Below, piece by piece: positions 9,162 to 18,592 of a stretch of 64,000 bases of DNA. The stretch lies in the NCBI GenBank assembly GCA_963621575.1, contig CAVFEH010000005.1:33284-97283 (forward strand), given 5' to 3'. This DNA comes from UBA1724 sp963621575 (GTDB lineage Bacteria > Verrucomicrobiota > Lentisphaeria > Oligosphaerales > Oligosphaeraceae). The translations under genes and the position numbers were made by a program. Numbering within the stretch: position 1 is the stretch's first letter; the number at the start of each line of letters is the position of its first letter. Below the pieces are notes generated by a model. It was not told the origin of the DNA, made no database searches, and was given only the letters and a program-made list of their open reading frames with translations.

Positions 9162-10588
9162 TTTCGGAATCCCTGTCAGGAAAGACCGTCCTGGTGCTGG
9201 GGGCCGGGAAGAGCGGCCGCGCCGCCGCGCGTCTGGCCGCCTGCCGTTGCGCCCAAGTGATTCTGGTGGACGGCGCCGGGGCGGATGGCGATCCCGCCGA
9301 CAGCGCGTCGTTGTCGGAGGCGGGCGTCTCCCTGCGCTGGGGATGCCGTGACTGCCTCTGGACGGGTGGTGAAAAGATCGACCTGGTGGTGGTCTCCCCC
9401 GGCATTTCTCCGGGGAGCGCCCTCCACCGCATGGGCGAATCCACCGGCGCGCCTCTTGTGGGGGAGCTGGAGTTCGGCGCGTCCTTCCTGGCATGCCCCA
9501 TCCTGGCGGTCACCGGCACCAACGGCAAGACCACCACCACCGAGCTTCTGACGGCCTGTCTAAAAGGCGCGGGATTCTCCGCAATGGCCGCAGGAAACAT
9601 CGGCGTGCCACTCTCGCAGGTGGCCCTGGAGCAGCCGGCCCTGGATTATCTGGTGGCCGAGGTCAGCAGCTTCCAGCTGGAACACGCCACGGGTCTCCAT
9701 CCCGCCTGCGCACTCCTCCTGAATGTGACCCCCGACCATCTGGATCGACACGGTTCCCTGGAAAACTACACGGCCCTGAAGGCCTCCCTCCTGGAACGGG
9801 TCCCCGCCTCCGGCGTCGCCGTCTATCACGCCGCCCTGGAGGAACGGCTCCATTTGGCGGATGGCGTGCGCCGTGCGCGGCTTTGGCTCCGGGGCGAGGA
9901 GCCCACGGATCTCACCAGGCGGCCTGTTGCGGAGGATTGGCGGGTCTGCGCGGAGGGTGTCCGCCACCTGACATCTTCCGGCGAGGAGCTGGTGTTCTCC
10001 CGGGCGGGACTGCGGATGCTGGGGAGCCACAACCTGGCCAACGCCATGGCGGTGGTCGCGTTGCTCTCCGCCCTGGGAATCCCCCTGGAGAAATACCGTC
10101 TGGACCTCTCCAACTTCCAGTGCGGCCCCCACCGCGTCCAGCTGGTGCGCGAACGCGGGGGAGTGCTTTTCGTGGATGATTCCAAGGCCACCGATGTGGA
10201 CGCCATGGTCCAGGCGCTTCGCACCTTGGGCCCCATGGCCGGGAAGGGCATCCATCTGATCGCCGGCGGCCTGGCCAAGGGATGCTCCCTGGCGGAAGCC
10301 GAATCGGAAATCAGAATGTATGTTAAGAACGCTTTCCTCATAGGAGAAAGTGGCCCTCTCCTGGCGGAGTCCTGGGGGAATTGGACGACCTGCCATGTCT
10401 GCGCCTCTCTGGAGGAGGCCGTTGTTTCCGCCGCCCGCGAAGCCGTCCCCCGCGAGGTGGTCCTCCTGTCGCCCGGGTGCGCCAGCATGGATATGTTCCG
10501 CTCCTATGCGGAACGCGGCGAGAAGTTCGCCGCCGCCGTGGACGCCCTCGGTCCTTGTGCATGCGCGTGCGGGGAAGACGGCAGCTGA
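9158..10588 (+). CDS. murD: UDP-N-acetylmuramoylalanine--D-glutamate ligase
   Basis: Cytoplasmic peptidoglycan precursor ligase that adds D-Glu to UDP-MurNAc-L-Ala using ATP. The 476-residue chain starts at the ATG that overlaps the hpt stop. It shows an N-terminal Rossmann-type motif VLVLGAGKSGRAAARL, the Mur-ligase P-loop VTGTNGKTTTTELL, and C-terminal VLLSPGCASMDMF. The other mur genes are not nearby, so this is a lone mur gene in a mixed operon. Confidence 0.94.
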   Translation: MISESLSGKTVLVLGAGKSGRAAARLAACRCAQVILVDGAGADGDPADSASLSEAGVSLRWGCRDCLWTGGEKIDLVVVSPGISPGSALHRMGESTGAPLVGELEFGASFLACPILAVTGTNGKTTTTELLTACLKGAGFSAMAAGNIGVPLSQVALEQPALDYLVAEVSSFQLEHATGLHPACALLLNVTPDHLDRHGSLENYTALKASLLERVPASGVAVYHAALEERLHLADGVRRARLWLRGEEPTDLTRRPVAEDWRVCAEGVRHLTSSGEELVFSRAGLRMLGSHNLANAMAVVALLSALGIPLEKYRLDLSNFQCGPHRVQLVRERGGVLFVDDSKATDVDAMVQALRTLGPMAGKGIHLIAGGLAKGCSLAEAESEIRMYVKNAFLIGESGPLLAESWGNWTTCHVCASLEEAVVSAAREAVPREVVLLSPGCASMDMFRSYAERGEKFAAAVDALGPCACACGEDGS

Positions 10589-10663
10589 AAAACCGCACGT
10601 TTTTTTCGCCTTTCAGAACGCTCTTTTCCCATACCCTCACTTCCACAATATCACAGGAACCGG

Positions 10664-11746
10664 ATGATGAAAATGAACCTCCTCTCCTCCTGCGGAACGA
10701 TCGCCCTGGCCGCCGCCGTGGCCTTTGGCGCCGCTGGATGCCGCACCGCCACCCCCAGGACCGAGAACTACACCGGTCTGCTCAGCGGACGCTCCGTGAT
10801 CCCCCCCGCCTATGCCGAGATCAAGCCCATCCCCGCTTCCACCGCCCCTGACGCCCAGGAGACCCGGATTTTCGAGGGCATCGGCGAGGAGAATGCCTTC
10901 GTTGTGCCCGGCCCCGAGCTGACCGAGCAGCCCGAGCCCCAGGAGATCGAGGCCCCCCGGGGACCCGAGGCCCCCGAGAGCCCCGCCGCCACTGGAAACA
11001 AGGGCTGGACCCTGCCCGCCGTGCCCACCCCCGCCGCCACCGAGGCTGGCGAGGTCTATGTGGTCCGCGGAGGCGACAGCCTCTCCCGCATTGCCGCCGC
11101 CCATGGCGTGAAGACCTCCGATCTCCTGGCAGCCAACCCACAGGTCAAGAGCGCCGACAAGATCTTCGTTGGCCAGAAGCTGAATCTGCCCGCCGGTGCC
11201 GTCTCCACCAGCCCCGTCAAGAAGGATGACTCCAAGACCGCCCCCGCCAAGGCCGGCAAGAAGGCCTCCGCCGCCTCCACCCAGCGCGAAAGCATCCCCG
11301 CTGACGGAAAGTACACCGTGAAGTCCGGCGACTCCCTCTGGGTCGTGGGACATCGCTATGGCGTGAAGACCGATGACATCCGCCGCTGGAACGATCTGAC
11401 CACCGACACCCTCCAGGTGGGACAGGTCCTCAGCTTGACCGGCGCCGCCGCGCCGGCGCCCGCTGCGCCGGCTCCCGTTGCGCCCGCCGCCCCGGCCACG
11501 GCCCCCGTGGTTGCCGCCCCCGCCGCCGAGCCTCTTCCGCCCGTGGACGCCCCCGTCGTGGACGAGGCGCCCGCGCCTGCGCCTGCCCCTTATCTGGAAC
11601 ACGCCGTTGGCATGGGCGAGACCCTGGAGAGCATCGCCTCCATTTATGAGACCACCGTGGAAGCCATCCGGCAGGCCAATCCCCAGGTGAAGTCCAACGC
11701 CGACCTGAAGGACGGCTCCGTCCTCCAGATTCCCAGCGCCTTCTAA
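10664..11746 (+). CDS. LysM-repeat lipoprotein
   Basis: A 360-residue envelope protein with a lipoprotein signal ending in the lipobox FGAAGC (Cys about residue 26). Three LysM modules follow, each able to bind peptidoglycan or chitin-like glycan: YVVRGGDSLSRIAAAHG (about 127-173), YTVKSGDSLWVVGHRYG (about 215-258) and HAVGMGETLESIASIYE (about 311-357). They are joined by Pro/Ala-rich linkers. No hydrolase domain is present, so it is probably a structural or adaptor cell-wall protein. Confidence 0.85.
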   Translation: MMKMNLLSSCGTIALAAAVAFGAAGCRTATPRTENYTGLLSGRSVIPPAYAEIKPIPASTAPDAQETRIFEGIGEENAFVVPGPELTEQPEPQEIEAPRGPEAPESPAATGNKGWTLPAVPTPAATEAGEVYVVRGGDSLSRIAAAHGVKTSDLLAANPQVKSADKIFVGQKLNLPAGAVSTSPVKKDDSKTAPAKAGKKASAASTQRESIPADGKYTVKSGDSLWVVGHRYGVKTDDIRRWNDLTTDTLQVGQVLSLTGAAAPAPAAPAPVAPAAPATAPVVAAPAAEPLPPVDAPVVDEAPAPAPAPYLEHAVGMGETLESIASIYETTVEAIRQANPQVKSNADLKDGSVLQIPSAF

Positions 11747-11776
11747 CATCGGAACCGCCTCCCTTCCTTGCAGCCT

Positions 11777-11792
11777 GTTTTCCCGGGAAAAC
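11777..11792. promoter_or_regulatory. 16-bp perfect palindrome after the LysM gene
   Basis: GTTTTCCCGGGAAAAC reads the same on both strands. It is 31 bp beyond the LysM stop and about 34 bp upstream of the fba -10 box, so it may be an operator for fba or part of a termination structure. Confidence 0.4.
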
Positions 11793-11822
11793 GCCTCCCG
11801 GAAGGGCGGTCCAGGCAAGGGG

Positions 11823-11831
11823 GGGTATAGT
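11823..11831 (+). promoter_or_regulatory. Predicted fba promoter, GGGTATAGT box
   Basis: A G-run directly abuts a TATAGT -10-like hexamer (11826-11831), 131 bp upstream of the fba ATG. The same 9-mer pattern precedes asp23, hydC and fadL. No clear TTGACA is seen at the usual -35 position. A GNRA-type hairpin (CCCCC-GCAA-GGGGG, 11855-11868) lies in the leader. Confidence 0.5.
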
Positions 11832-11961
11832 ACGCCACGCTGGCTTGACGGTGGCCCCCGCAAGGGGGACGCGCCATTTTCCCCCCGAACAAAATCCCTC
11901 CCTCCCCTCCAAGGCATCTCCGTTGCGGAGGGGGCAAAACAAAGTCCAAGGAACCACAGCG

Positions 11962-12912
11962 ATGATTGTCACCACGAAGGAACTCTTCAAGCAGGCCTAC
12001 GGCAAGTACGCCATCGGCGCCTACAACATCAACAATCTGGAGCAGTGCATGGGCCTCTTCCGCGGCAACATCGCGAGCAAGGCTCCCTTCATCATCCAGA
12101 TCTCCAAGGGTGCGCGCAGCTACACCAACAAGCTGATGCTCGAGGGCATCATCCGCGCAGCCGACCAGGTCTTCCCGGAGGCCATCTTCGCGGTGCATCT
12201 GGACCACGGCGATGAGGCCACCTGCATGGACTGCATCGACTCCGGCTTCTACAGCTCCGTCATGATCGACGCCTCCAGCAAGCCCTTCGAGGAGAATGTG
12301 GCCATCACCAAGCGCGTCGTCGACGCCGCCCACGCCAAGGGGCTGGTTGTCGAGGCCGAGCTCGGGCAGCTTGGAGGTGTCGAGGAGCACGTGAAGGTCT
12401 CCGAGAGCGACGCCAAGCTCACTGATCCCGACCAGGCCAAGGAGTTCGTCGAGCGCACTGGCGTGGACAGCCTGGCCTGCGCCATCGGCACCAGCCACGG
12501 CGCCTTCAAGTTCTCCGGCAACCAGGGACTCCACTTCGACGTTCTGGCCGAGATCCAGAAGCGCCTCCCCAACTTCCCCCTGGTCATGCACGGCTCCAGC
12601 TCCGTGCCCCAGGACGAGGTGCGCCGCATCAACATCGCCGGCGGCAAGCTCGCCGGCGCCAAGGGCGTTGACGCCGACCAGTTCCTGCCCGCGGCCAAGC
12701 TTGGCGTGACCAAGATCAATATCGACACCGACGGCCGTCTGGTGTGGTGCCGCGTCCACCGCGAGCACTTCATCCTCCAGCCCGAGGACTTCGATCTGCG
12801 CCCCGCCGGCAAGGAATTCATGGCCGCCTACGCCGAGTTCATCGCCGCCAAGAACGTGAAGCTGGGTTCGGCCGGACAGCTGGATGTCGTCCGCGCCGCC
12901 CTGAAGGGCTAA
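11962..12912 (+). CDS. fba: Class II fructose-bisphosphate aldolase
   Basis: Glycolytic and gluconeogenic enzyme that cleaves fructose 1,6-bisphosphate; zinc dependent. The 316-residue protein starts at the ATG at 11962. It has the metal and active-site segment VHLDHGDEATC, then EAELGQLGGVEEH, and GTSHGAFKF with a further metal-site His, and VMHGSSSVPQDE. The phosphate-binding NIDTDGRLVW is near the C-terminus. It appears monocistronic, with a leader of about 130 nt and two hairpins downstream. The related tagatose-bisphosphate aldolase activity cannot be fully excluded. Confidence 0.93.
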   Translation: MIVTTKELFKQAYGKYAIGAYNINNLEQCMGLFRGNIASKAPFIIQISKGARSYTNKLMLEGIIRAADQVFPEAIFAVHLDHGDEATCMDCIDSGFYSSVMIDASSKPFEENVAITKRVVDAAHAKGLVVEAELGQLGGVEEHVKVSESDAKLTDPDQAKEFVERTGVDSLACAIGTSHGAFKFSGNQGLHFDVLAEIQKRLPNFPLVMHGSSSVPQDEVRRINIAGGKLAGAKGVDADQFLPAAKLGVTKINIDTDGRLVWCRVHREHFILQPEDFDLRPAGKEFMAAYAEFIAAKNVKLGSAGQLDVVRAALKG

Positions 12913-12920
12913 GGCTCCTG

Positions 12921-13001
12921 GCGGGAGGACGTGCCCATGCATTCCTCCCGCTTTCACGCAAGAATCCGCGCCTTCCCGGTTTTCTCCGGGCGGCGCGGAT
13001 T
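12921..13001 (+). terminator. Double hairpin terminator after fba
   Basis: First stem GCGGGAGGA/TCCTCCCGC (12921-12951) followed by TTT. Second stem AATCCGCGCC/GGCGCGGATT (12963-13001) with an inner CCCGG/CCGGG. The pair lies between fba and the HAD gene. Confidence 0.65.
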
Positions 13002-13094
13002 TCTCGTTTCCTGGCAGGACGGACAATTCCGTCGCTCCCGCAGTATGGAATCCCGGTGCGCGTGTGCACGAAGATGACAGGAGGACAGGAATCC

Positions 13095-13730
13095 ATGGAA
13101 GACAGTTTTTTCCCCGAATGGATGCCCCGGGAGAATCCCTACCACCTGGTGGCCCTGGACATTGGCAATACGCTGATCCAGCAGTATGCCCCTGGACTCT
13201 ATCGTACGCTGGGGCTTCCCGATGACGGCGGCGGCGTGGATTTGGGACTGGAGCCCTTCTGCCCCGCATTCCGGAGCTTCCTGGAGGGACGCATCTCCCA
13301 GGAGGAATATTTGGAGGACTTCTGCCGCCGCTTTCCCGGCCGCTGGACGAAGGAACAAATCCGCCTGGCACATGAGGAATATCTCCGCCCCGCACTTCCC
13401 GGCATGCCGGAGCTGATCCATAAAATGGCCGAGACAGGTACCCGTTTCGTCTTTTTCACCGACATCAACACCATCCATTTCCCACGTTTCCGGCAGTTGA
13501 CGAAGGGGATCTTCGATTTCATCCAGGACGCCGTCCGCAGCGACGAGGTCCATGCGCTGAAGCCCTCGCCAGAGATGTTCCGGACCTTCGAGGAGCGCTA
13601 TGGAAGGCCGGACCTTTATTTGGATGATCGATGGGATCTCATCCAGGGCGCCCGGCAGCATGGCTGGAGGGCGGAGCAGGCGGGGGATGCCCGGCGTTTG
13701 AAGGCGGTGCTCTTCCCCGGAGGGAAATAG
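13095..13730 (+). CDS. HAD-superfamily hydrolase
   Basis: A 211-residue haloacid-dehalogenase-like phosphatase. The ATG at 13095 follows AGGAGG by 10 nt. Motif I is VALDIGNTL, the D-x-G-N variant common in YihX-type enzymes. FFTD carries the motif II Thr, a Lys (LKPSPEMF) provides motif III, and YLDDRWD gives the acidic motif IV. A helical cap lies between motifs I and II. The substrate is probably a small sugar or nucleotide phosphate, but it is not predictable. It converges on the EamA gene to the right. Confidence 0.82.
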   Translation: MEDSFFPEWMPRENPYHLVALDIGNTLIQQYAPGLYRTLGLPDDGGGVDLGLEPFCPAFRSFLEGRISQEEYLEDFCRRFPGRWTKEQIRLAHEEYLRPALPGMPELIHKMAETGTRFVFFTDINTIHFPRFRQLTKGIFDFIQDAVRSDEVHALKPSPEMFRTFEERYGRPDLYLDDRWDLIQGARQHGWRAEQAGDARRLKAVLFPGGK

Positions 13731-13777
13731 CCTGCGAATGCAAGGGTCGTCCTGGACACAGGGTGGAGGCCCTTTTT

Positions 13778-14704
13778 CTATTTTTCGTTCTTTCCCTTGC
13801 GGGCCATGAGGGCCATGCCGCCCATGACGCAGGCCAGCGCCGCCAGGAAGAGCCAATTCAGCTTTTCGCCGGTGAGCAGGAGGCTGCTGAGGATGGCGAT
13901 GGAGGCGGAGAGATATCCCAGGCTTCCGAGACGCCCCGGAGAGACCCGCTGCAATGCGGCGTACCAGCAGGCGATGGCGATTCCGCCGCCCACGGCGCCC
14001 AGATAGAGTGCGTTGAGGAGGTATTCCGGGGTGAACTGCCAGAGGATCCGTCCGCCGTTGCACGCCAGCGTGATGGGGAGCATGAGGACGGCTGCCGTGG
14101 CGAAAAACAGGAAGCTGCTCAAGACGCCGCCGTATTTGTTGGAGAAGCGGTCGCCCAGGACGGTGAAGGCGGCCCAGCAACAGCCACTGCCGAAGGCAAG
14201 GAGATCGCCCACCCACAGGGAGGCGTCTGCCGCCAGGAAACGGTCGTGCCCCTCCGCCAGGAAGAAGAAGACCATCCCCGCAAGCCCCAGAAGGATGCCG
14301 GAGAACTTTCGGGTCGTCAGGATATCCCGGCCCAGCATCCACGCCAGGATCAGCGTGGTGGCGGGGGAGGTGTTCGCCATGAGAGAGCTCCGCGCCGCCG
14401 TAGTGTATTTTGTGGACCAGAAGACAAGAAGTCCCTCGCCCAGAATGCCGATGAGGGACAGGAATGCCATCTCCCGGAAGTCGTATTTCAGCATCTTCCT
14501 CGCGTTCTCACGGATTTCGCGCTTCAGCAGAATTGGCGAGAGCGCCAAAGTCGCCAACAGAAAGCGCAGGAGGGAATACGACAGCGGATCCACCGCGTCC
14601 CCGCCAGGTCCCGCCAGGAGCCTGCCAACAGGATAGAAACTCCCCCAAATGCAGGTGGCCGCCAGCCCCAGGAGCCAGCCGGAGAATGTACGGGAAGAAG
14701 ACAT
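13778..14704 (-). CDS. EamA/DMT-family membrane transporter
   Basis: A 308-residue inner-membrane protein with about ten hydrophobic segments arranged as two EamA repeats of five helices. The first begins WLLGLAATCIWGSFYPVGRL; the second covers LLAFGSGCCWAAFTVLGDRF. Members export or import small metabolites such as amino acids; the substrate here is unknown. It follows the hydrogenase operon but a strong hairpin at 14815-14850 separates them. A second EamA transporter, with little obvious identity, lies at 21147-22043. Confidence 0.85.
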   Translation of the reverse strand: MSSSRTFSGWLLGLAATCIWGSFYPVGRLLAGPGGDAVDPLSYSLLRFLLATLALSPILLKREIRENARKMLKYDFREMAFLSLIGILGEGLLVFWSTKYTTAARSSLMANTSPATTLILAWMLGRDILTTRKFSGILLGLAGMVFFFLAEGHDRFLAADASLWVGDLLAFGSGCCWAAFTVLGDRFSNKYGGVLSSFLFFATAAVLMLPITLACNGGRILWQFTPEYLLNALYLGAVGGGIAIACWYAALQRVSPGRLGSLGYLSASIAILSSLLLTGEKLNWLFLAALACVMGGMALMARKGKNEK

Positions 14705-14814
14705 TTGGGAAAAGGGGGGGGCTGGCGGGACGCGGGACAGTTGCGCAGCGGCTGCATTTCCGTTTTCCCGCGGCCTGCCCGTCTTTTGTCGATGACGCCC
14801 TTGCGCCTGAAAAG

Positions 14815-14850
14815 GAAACGCCCTGCGGCGAGCATGCCGCGGGGCGTTTC
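14815..14850 (-). terminator. Terminator of the hydrogenase operon
   Basis: Near-perfect inverted repeat GAAACGCCC-GCGGC/GCCGC-GGGCGTTTC around a 6-nt loop, about 30 bp past the hydA stop on the minus strand, followed there by CTTTTC. Confidence 0.7.
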
Positions 14851-14878
14851 GCGTCTCACCTATTGCCGGTGTGGATTT

Positions 14879-16633
14879 CTACTTCTGGCGATACTGGGTA
14901 TGGAGGAGGTGGTGTGCCTTCTCGGAGCCAGGCTCGCCCAGGTATTCCTTGTAGAGGGTCTTGATGTCGGGGTTCTCGTGGGACATGCGCAGGGGCTTGT
15001 TGGCGTCTTCGGCGTAAAGTCCCGCCATGCGCTTCTCGAGGAGAGAACGGTCGCCGTGGAGGTAGGGCTGTCCGCCGCCGTTGATGCAGCCGCCGGGGCA
15101 GGCCATGATTTCGATGGCCTGGAAACGTCCGGGCTCCTTGCGGACCATCTCCAGTACCTTGCGGGCATTGCCCAGTCCGGAGCAAACCGCGGCATTCACC
15201 TTCACGCCGGGCGCAATCTCCACGGTGGCTTCCTTGATGCCGTCCAGGCCACGGACGGCGCGGAAGTTCACGGCATCCCCCTTCAGGTCCTCGCCAGTCA
15301 GCATGTTGTGGACCGTGCGCAGGGCGGCCTCCAGGACGCCGCCGGTGACGCCGAAGATGTCGGCGGCGCCGGTGGACTGCCCCAGGGGGTTGTCGAACTT
15401 CTCGTCAGCCATGTTGGCCAGGTTGACGCCGGCCTCACGGAACATGCGGCAGAGCTCGCGGGTCGTCAGAACGTAGTCCACGTCGCGGACGCCGTTGGGG
15501 GCGAACTCGGGGCGTGCGGCCTCGTACTTCTTGGCCTGGCAGGGCATGATGGAGACCACGATGAGGTCCTTGGGCGTGATTCCCAGCTTCTCGGCGTAGT
15601 AGCTCTTGGCGATGGCGCCGAACATCTGCTGGGGGGACTTGCAGGAGGAGGGGATGTGGAGCAGATCGGGGAAGTTGTGCTCGATGAAGTTGATCCATCC
15701 GGGGCAGCAGCTCGTGAGGATCGGCAGGTTCTTGCCGGCCTTGACGCGCTCCACCAGCTCGTGGGCCTCCTCCATGATGGTGAGGTCAGCGCTGAAGTCG
15801 GTGTCGAAGACCTTGTCGAAGCCCAGGGCGCGCAGGCCTGCAACCAGCTTGCCGGTCACGGGCACGCCGGGCTCGAAGCCGAACTCCTGCCCCACGGCCA
15901 CGCGGACGGCGGGGGCGGTCTGCACAACCACGGTCTTGCCGGGGTCGTTGATGGCCTTCCAGACCTTCTTCACATAGCTGACGCCGGTGATGGCGCCCAC
16001 GGGGCACACATTCACGCACTGTCCGCAGAAGGTGCAGGAGGTGTCCGCCAGGGGGATCATGGAAGCGGTGCCGACCTTCGCCCCGAAGCCACGGCCGTAG
16101 CCGGTGAGGGTTCCCACGGTCTGGACCTTGTTGCAGACGGTCTCGCAACGGCGGCACATGACGCACTTGGAGAGGTCGCGCATGATGGCCTCGCTGGAGT
16201 CATCCACTTCGAAGTGGTTGACGGCGCCCTTGAACTCGATGTCGCGGATGCCGAACTCGGCGGCCAGCTTCTGCAGTTCGCAGTCCTGGTTCTTGGCGCA
16301 GGTGAGGCAGTCCTGGGGGTGGTCGGAAAGCATGAGCTCCAGGACGGTGCGTCGGGCGTTGAGGGCCCGCTGGGAGTTGGTCCACACCTCCACACGGTCA
16401 TTGGTGATGGGGGTGGCGCAGGCGGGCACCAGGATGGGGCGGGGACGGATGCCGGTGGCCTCCACCAGGCAGATGCGGCAGCTGGCGGGCTTGTTGGGCA
16501 CGCCGCAGCCCACGTCCTTGCAGTAGCACAGGGTGGGGATGTTGATGTTCAGCTTCTGGGCGGCTTCCAGGATCGTGGAGCCGGAAGGGACCGTGACTTT
16601 AGTCCCGTTAATGGTAACAGTGACGTCGCTCAT
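14879..16633 (-). CDS. hydA: [FeFe] hydrogenase catalytic subunit, NAD(P)-linked trimeric type
   Basis: Cytoplasmic hydrogenase large subunit of 584 residues, the length of HndD-type enzymes. In order it carries an N-terminal [2Fe-2S] domain (CYCKDVGCGVPNKPASCRIC), a His/Cys [4Fe-4S] site (DCLTCAKNQDCELQ), two ferredoxin-type [4Fe-4S] clusters (CVMCRRCETVC; CTFCGQCVNVCPVGA) and the H-cluster domain. Its three signatures are intact: TSCCPGW, MPCQAKKYE and ACPGGCINGGGQP. With HydB and HydC it should couple NADH and reduced ferredoxin to H2 production by electron confurcation, or run in reverse. Maturases HydE, HydF and HydG are not in this window. Confidence 0.96.
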   Translation of the reverse strand: MSDVTVTINGTKVTVPSGSTILEAAQKLNINIPTLCYCKDVGCGVPNKPASCRICLVEATGIRPRPILVPACATPITNDRVEVWTNSQRALNARRTVLELMLSDHPQDCLTCAKNQDCELQKLAAEFGIRDIEFKGAVNHFEVDDSSEAIMRDLSKCVMCRRCETVCNKVQTVGTLTGYGRGFGAKVGTASMIPLADTSCTFCGQCVNVCPVGAITGVSYVKKVWKAINDPGKTVVVQTAPAVRVAVGQEFGFEPGVPVTGKLVAGLRALGFDKVFDTDFSADLTIMEEAHELVERVKAGKNLPILTSCCPGWINFIEHNFPDLLHIPSSCKSPQQMFGAIAKSYYAEKLGITPKDLIVVSIMPCQAKKYEAARPEFAPNGVRDVDYVLTTRELCRMFREAGVNLANMADEKFDNPLGQSTGAADIFGVTGGVLEAALRTVHNMLTGEDLKGDAVNFRAVRGLDGIKEATVEIAPGVKVNAAVCSGLGNARKVLEMVRKEPGRFQAIEIMACPGGCINGGGQPYLHGDRSLLEKRMAGLYAEDANKPLRMSHENPDIKTLYKEYLGEPGSEKAHHLLHTQYRQK

Positions 16634-16649
16634 TGGGTGTTTCCCTCCC

Positions 16650-18581
16650 TTACTCCTTGACGATGGCTTTCTTGGGGCATCCGTCGATGCACGCCCCGCA
16701 CTTGATGCACTTCGCGGGATCGATGTAGTGCTTCTGCTTGAGTTCGCCGGTGATGGCGCCCACGGGGCAGTTTCGCTTGCACTTTGTGCATCCGATGCAG
16801 CCGTCGGTGATGTTCAGGGTGTAGAGCTTCTGGCAGGTTCCGGCGGGGCACTTCTTGTCGCGCACGTGGGCCAGATACTCGTCCTTGAAGTACCGGAGGG
16901 TGCTGAGGATGGGGTTGGGGGCGGTCTGGCCCAGTCCGCACAGTGCGGTGTCGCGGATGGTGTTGGCCAGCTTCTCCAGTTCCACCAGGTCTTCCTCGGT
17001 GCCATTTCCGTCGCAGATCTTCTCGAGCATTTCGAGCATGCGGCGGGTTCCGATGCGGCAGGGGGTGCACTTGCCGCAGGACTCGTCCTTGGTGAAGCCC
17101 AGGTAGAACTTCGCCATGGCGGGCATGCAGTCGCGGTCGGAGAGCACGATCATGCCGCCGGATCCCATCATGGAGCCGATCTTGGCCAGGTTGCCGTAGT
17201 CGATGGGGGTGTCCAGGTTCTCCTTGGTGATGCAGCCGCCGGAGGGGCCGCCGGTCTGCACGGCCTTGAATTCGCGGCCGCCGGAGATCCCGCCGCCCAC
17301 GTCGTAGATGATCTCGCGCAGGGTGGTCCCCATGGGGACTTCCACAAGGCCCACGTTGTTGATCTGGCCGGCCAGGGCGAAGACCTTGGTGCCGGAGTTG
17401 CCGGAGACCGTCTTCTTCCAGTTCCCGTTCTCGTCCGTCTCAATCTGCCAGTTGCCGATCTTGGCGTACCAGGCGGCCCCCTTGAGCAGGATCACGGGGA
17501 TGGAGGCGTAGGTCTCGACGTTGTTGACGTTGGTGGAGCAGCCCCAGTAGCCGCCGCCGATGTTGGCGGGGAAGGGTGGCTTGGTGGTGGGCTCGCCGCG
17601 CATGCCCTCCATGGAGTGGATCAGCGCGGTCTCCTCGCCGCAGACGAAGGCGCCTGCGCCCAGCTTGATTTCGATGTCGAAGTCGAAGCCGGTGCCCAGG
17701 ATGTTTTTTCCCAGAAGACCCAGCTCGCGGGCCTCGTCAATGGCGGTCTGGAGGCGGTGCACCGCCAGGGGATACTCGGCGCGGATGTAGACCAGTCCGT
17801 GTCTGGCGCCGATGGCGTATCCGCCGATGGCCATGGCCTCGACGATGGAGTTGGGGTCGCCTTCCATGATGGAGCGGTCCATGAAGGCGCCGGGGTCGCC
17901 CTCGTCGGCGTTGCAGACGATGTATTTCTCGTCCGCCTGGGTGCCGGCGGCGATCTTCCATTTCAGGCCGGTGGGGAAGCCCGCGCCGCCGCGGCCGCAG
18001 ATGCCGGAGTTCAGGACTTCCTGGATGACCTGGCCGCGGTCCATGTCCAGGAGGCACTTTGCCAGTGCCTGGTAACCCTGGTTGGCGACGTATTCGGTGA
18101 TGTCCTCGGGGTTGATCAGTCCGCAGTTGCGCAGGGAGATGCGCTGCTGCTTGGCATAGAAGGACATCTTCGCGTAGTCGTGGATGCGCTCCTTGAGCAT
18201 GGGCTCGATGAAGAGGAGCCGCTCGACCAGCTCGTGGGCGACCACGTGCTTCTCGACAATCTCCTTGGCGTCCTCGGGCGTGACCTGGACATAGAAGACA
18301 TTGTCGGGCATGACCTTGACAATGGGGCCCTGGGCGCAGAAGCCGAAGCATCCGGTCTGGACGACCTTCACGTCGTCGGAGAGTCCGGCGCGCTCGATTT
18401 CGTCACGCAGGTTCTGCATGAGCTCCTGGGAGTTGGAGGCGTGGCAGCCGGTGCCGCCGCAGCACAGCAGCTCCTTCTTGCGGAAGTGGATGTCGTGTTC
18501 GCTGGTGCAGCGCAGGGCCAGCTTGCCCTTGCAGGCTTCGTACAGCTTGAGGAGTTCTTCGCGGTTGGTGATCTTTTCCAT
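16650..18581 (-). CDS. hydB: Hydrogenase NADH/flavin subunit, NuoF-like
   Basis: The 643-residue diaphorase subunit of the trimeric hydrogenase. It has an N-terminal thioredoxin-like [2Fe-2S] domain (Cys in CCGGTGC and TGCFGFC), then a NuoF domain with the NADH/FMN-binding GRGGAGFPTGLKW, an SLBB region and the [4Fe-4S] motif CGKCTPCRIG. The C-terminus adds two ferredoxin clusters (CIGCTKCKRNCPVGA; CIKCGACIDGCPKKA). It lies 16 bp upstream of hydA and 11 bp downstream of hydC on the same strand, forming one operon. Confidence 0.95.
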   Translation of the reverse strand: MEKITNREELLKLYEACKGKLALRCTSEHDIHFRKKELLCCGGTGCHASNSQELMQNLRDEIERAGLSDDVKVVQTGCFGFCAQGPIVKVMPDNVFYVQVTPEDAKEIVEKHVVAHELVERLLFIEPMLKERIHDYAKMSFYAKQQRISLRNCGLINPEDITEYVANQGYQALAKCLLDMDRGQVIQEVLNSGICGRGGAGFPTGLKWKIAAGTQADEKYIVCNADEGDPGAFMDRSIMEGDPNSIVEAMAIGGYAIGARHGLVYIRAEYPLAVHRLQTAIDEARELGLLGKNILGTGFDFDIEIKLGAGAFVCGEETALIHSMEGMRGEPTTKPPFPANIGGGYWGCSTNVNNVETYASIPVILLKGAAWYAKIGNWQIETDENGNWKKTVSGNSGTKVFALAGQINNVGLVEVPMGTTLREIIYDVGGGISGGREFKAVQTGGPSGGCITKENLDTPIDYGNLAKIGSMMGSGGMIVLSDRDCMPAMAKFYLGFTKDESCGKCTPCRIGTRRMLEMLEKICDGNGTEEDLVELEKLANTIRDTALCGLGQTAPNPILSTLRYFKDEYLAHVRDKKCPAGTCQKLYTLNITDGCIGCTKCKRNCPVGAITGELKQKHYIDPAKCIKCGACIDGCPKKAIVKE

Positions 18582-18592
18582 AGTCGTGCGTC

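Noticed and set aside
13631..16660. Plus-strand open frame of about 1000 codons over the EamA and hydA genes
   Set aside because: The minus strand carries complete hydrogenase motifs. The plus frame is low-complexity and matches no family.
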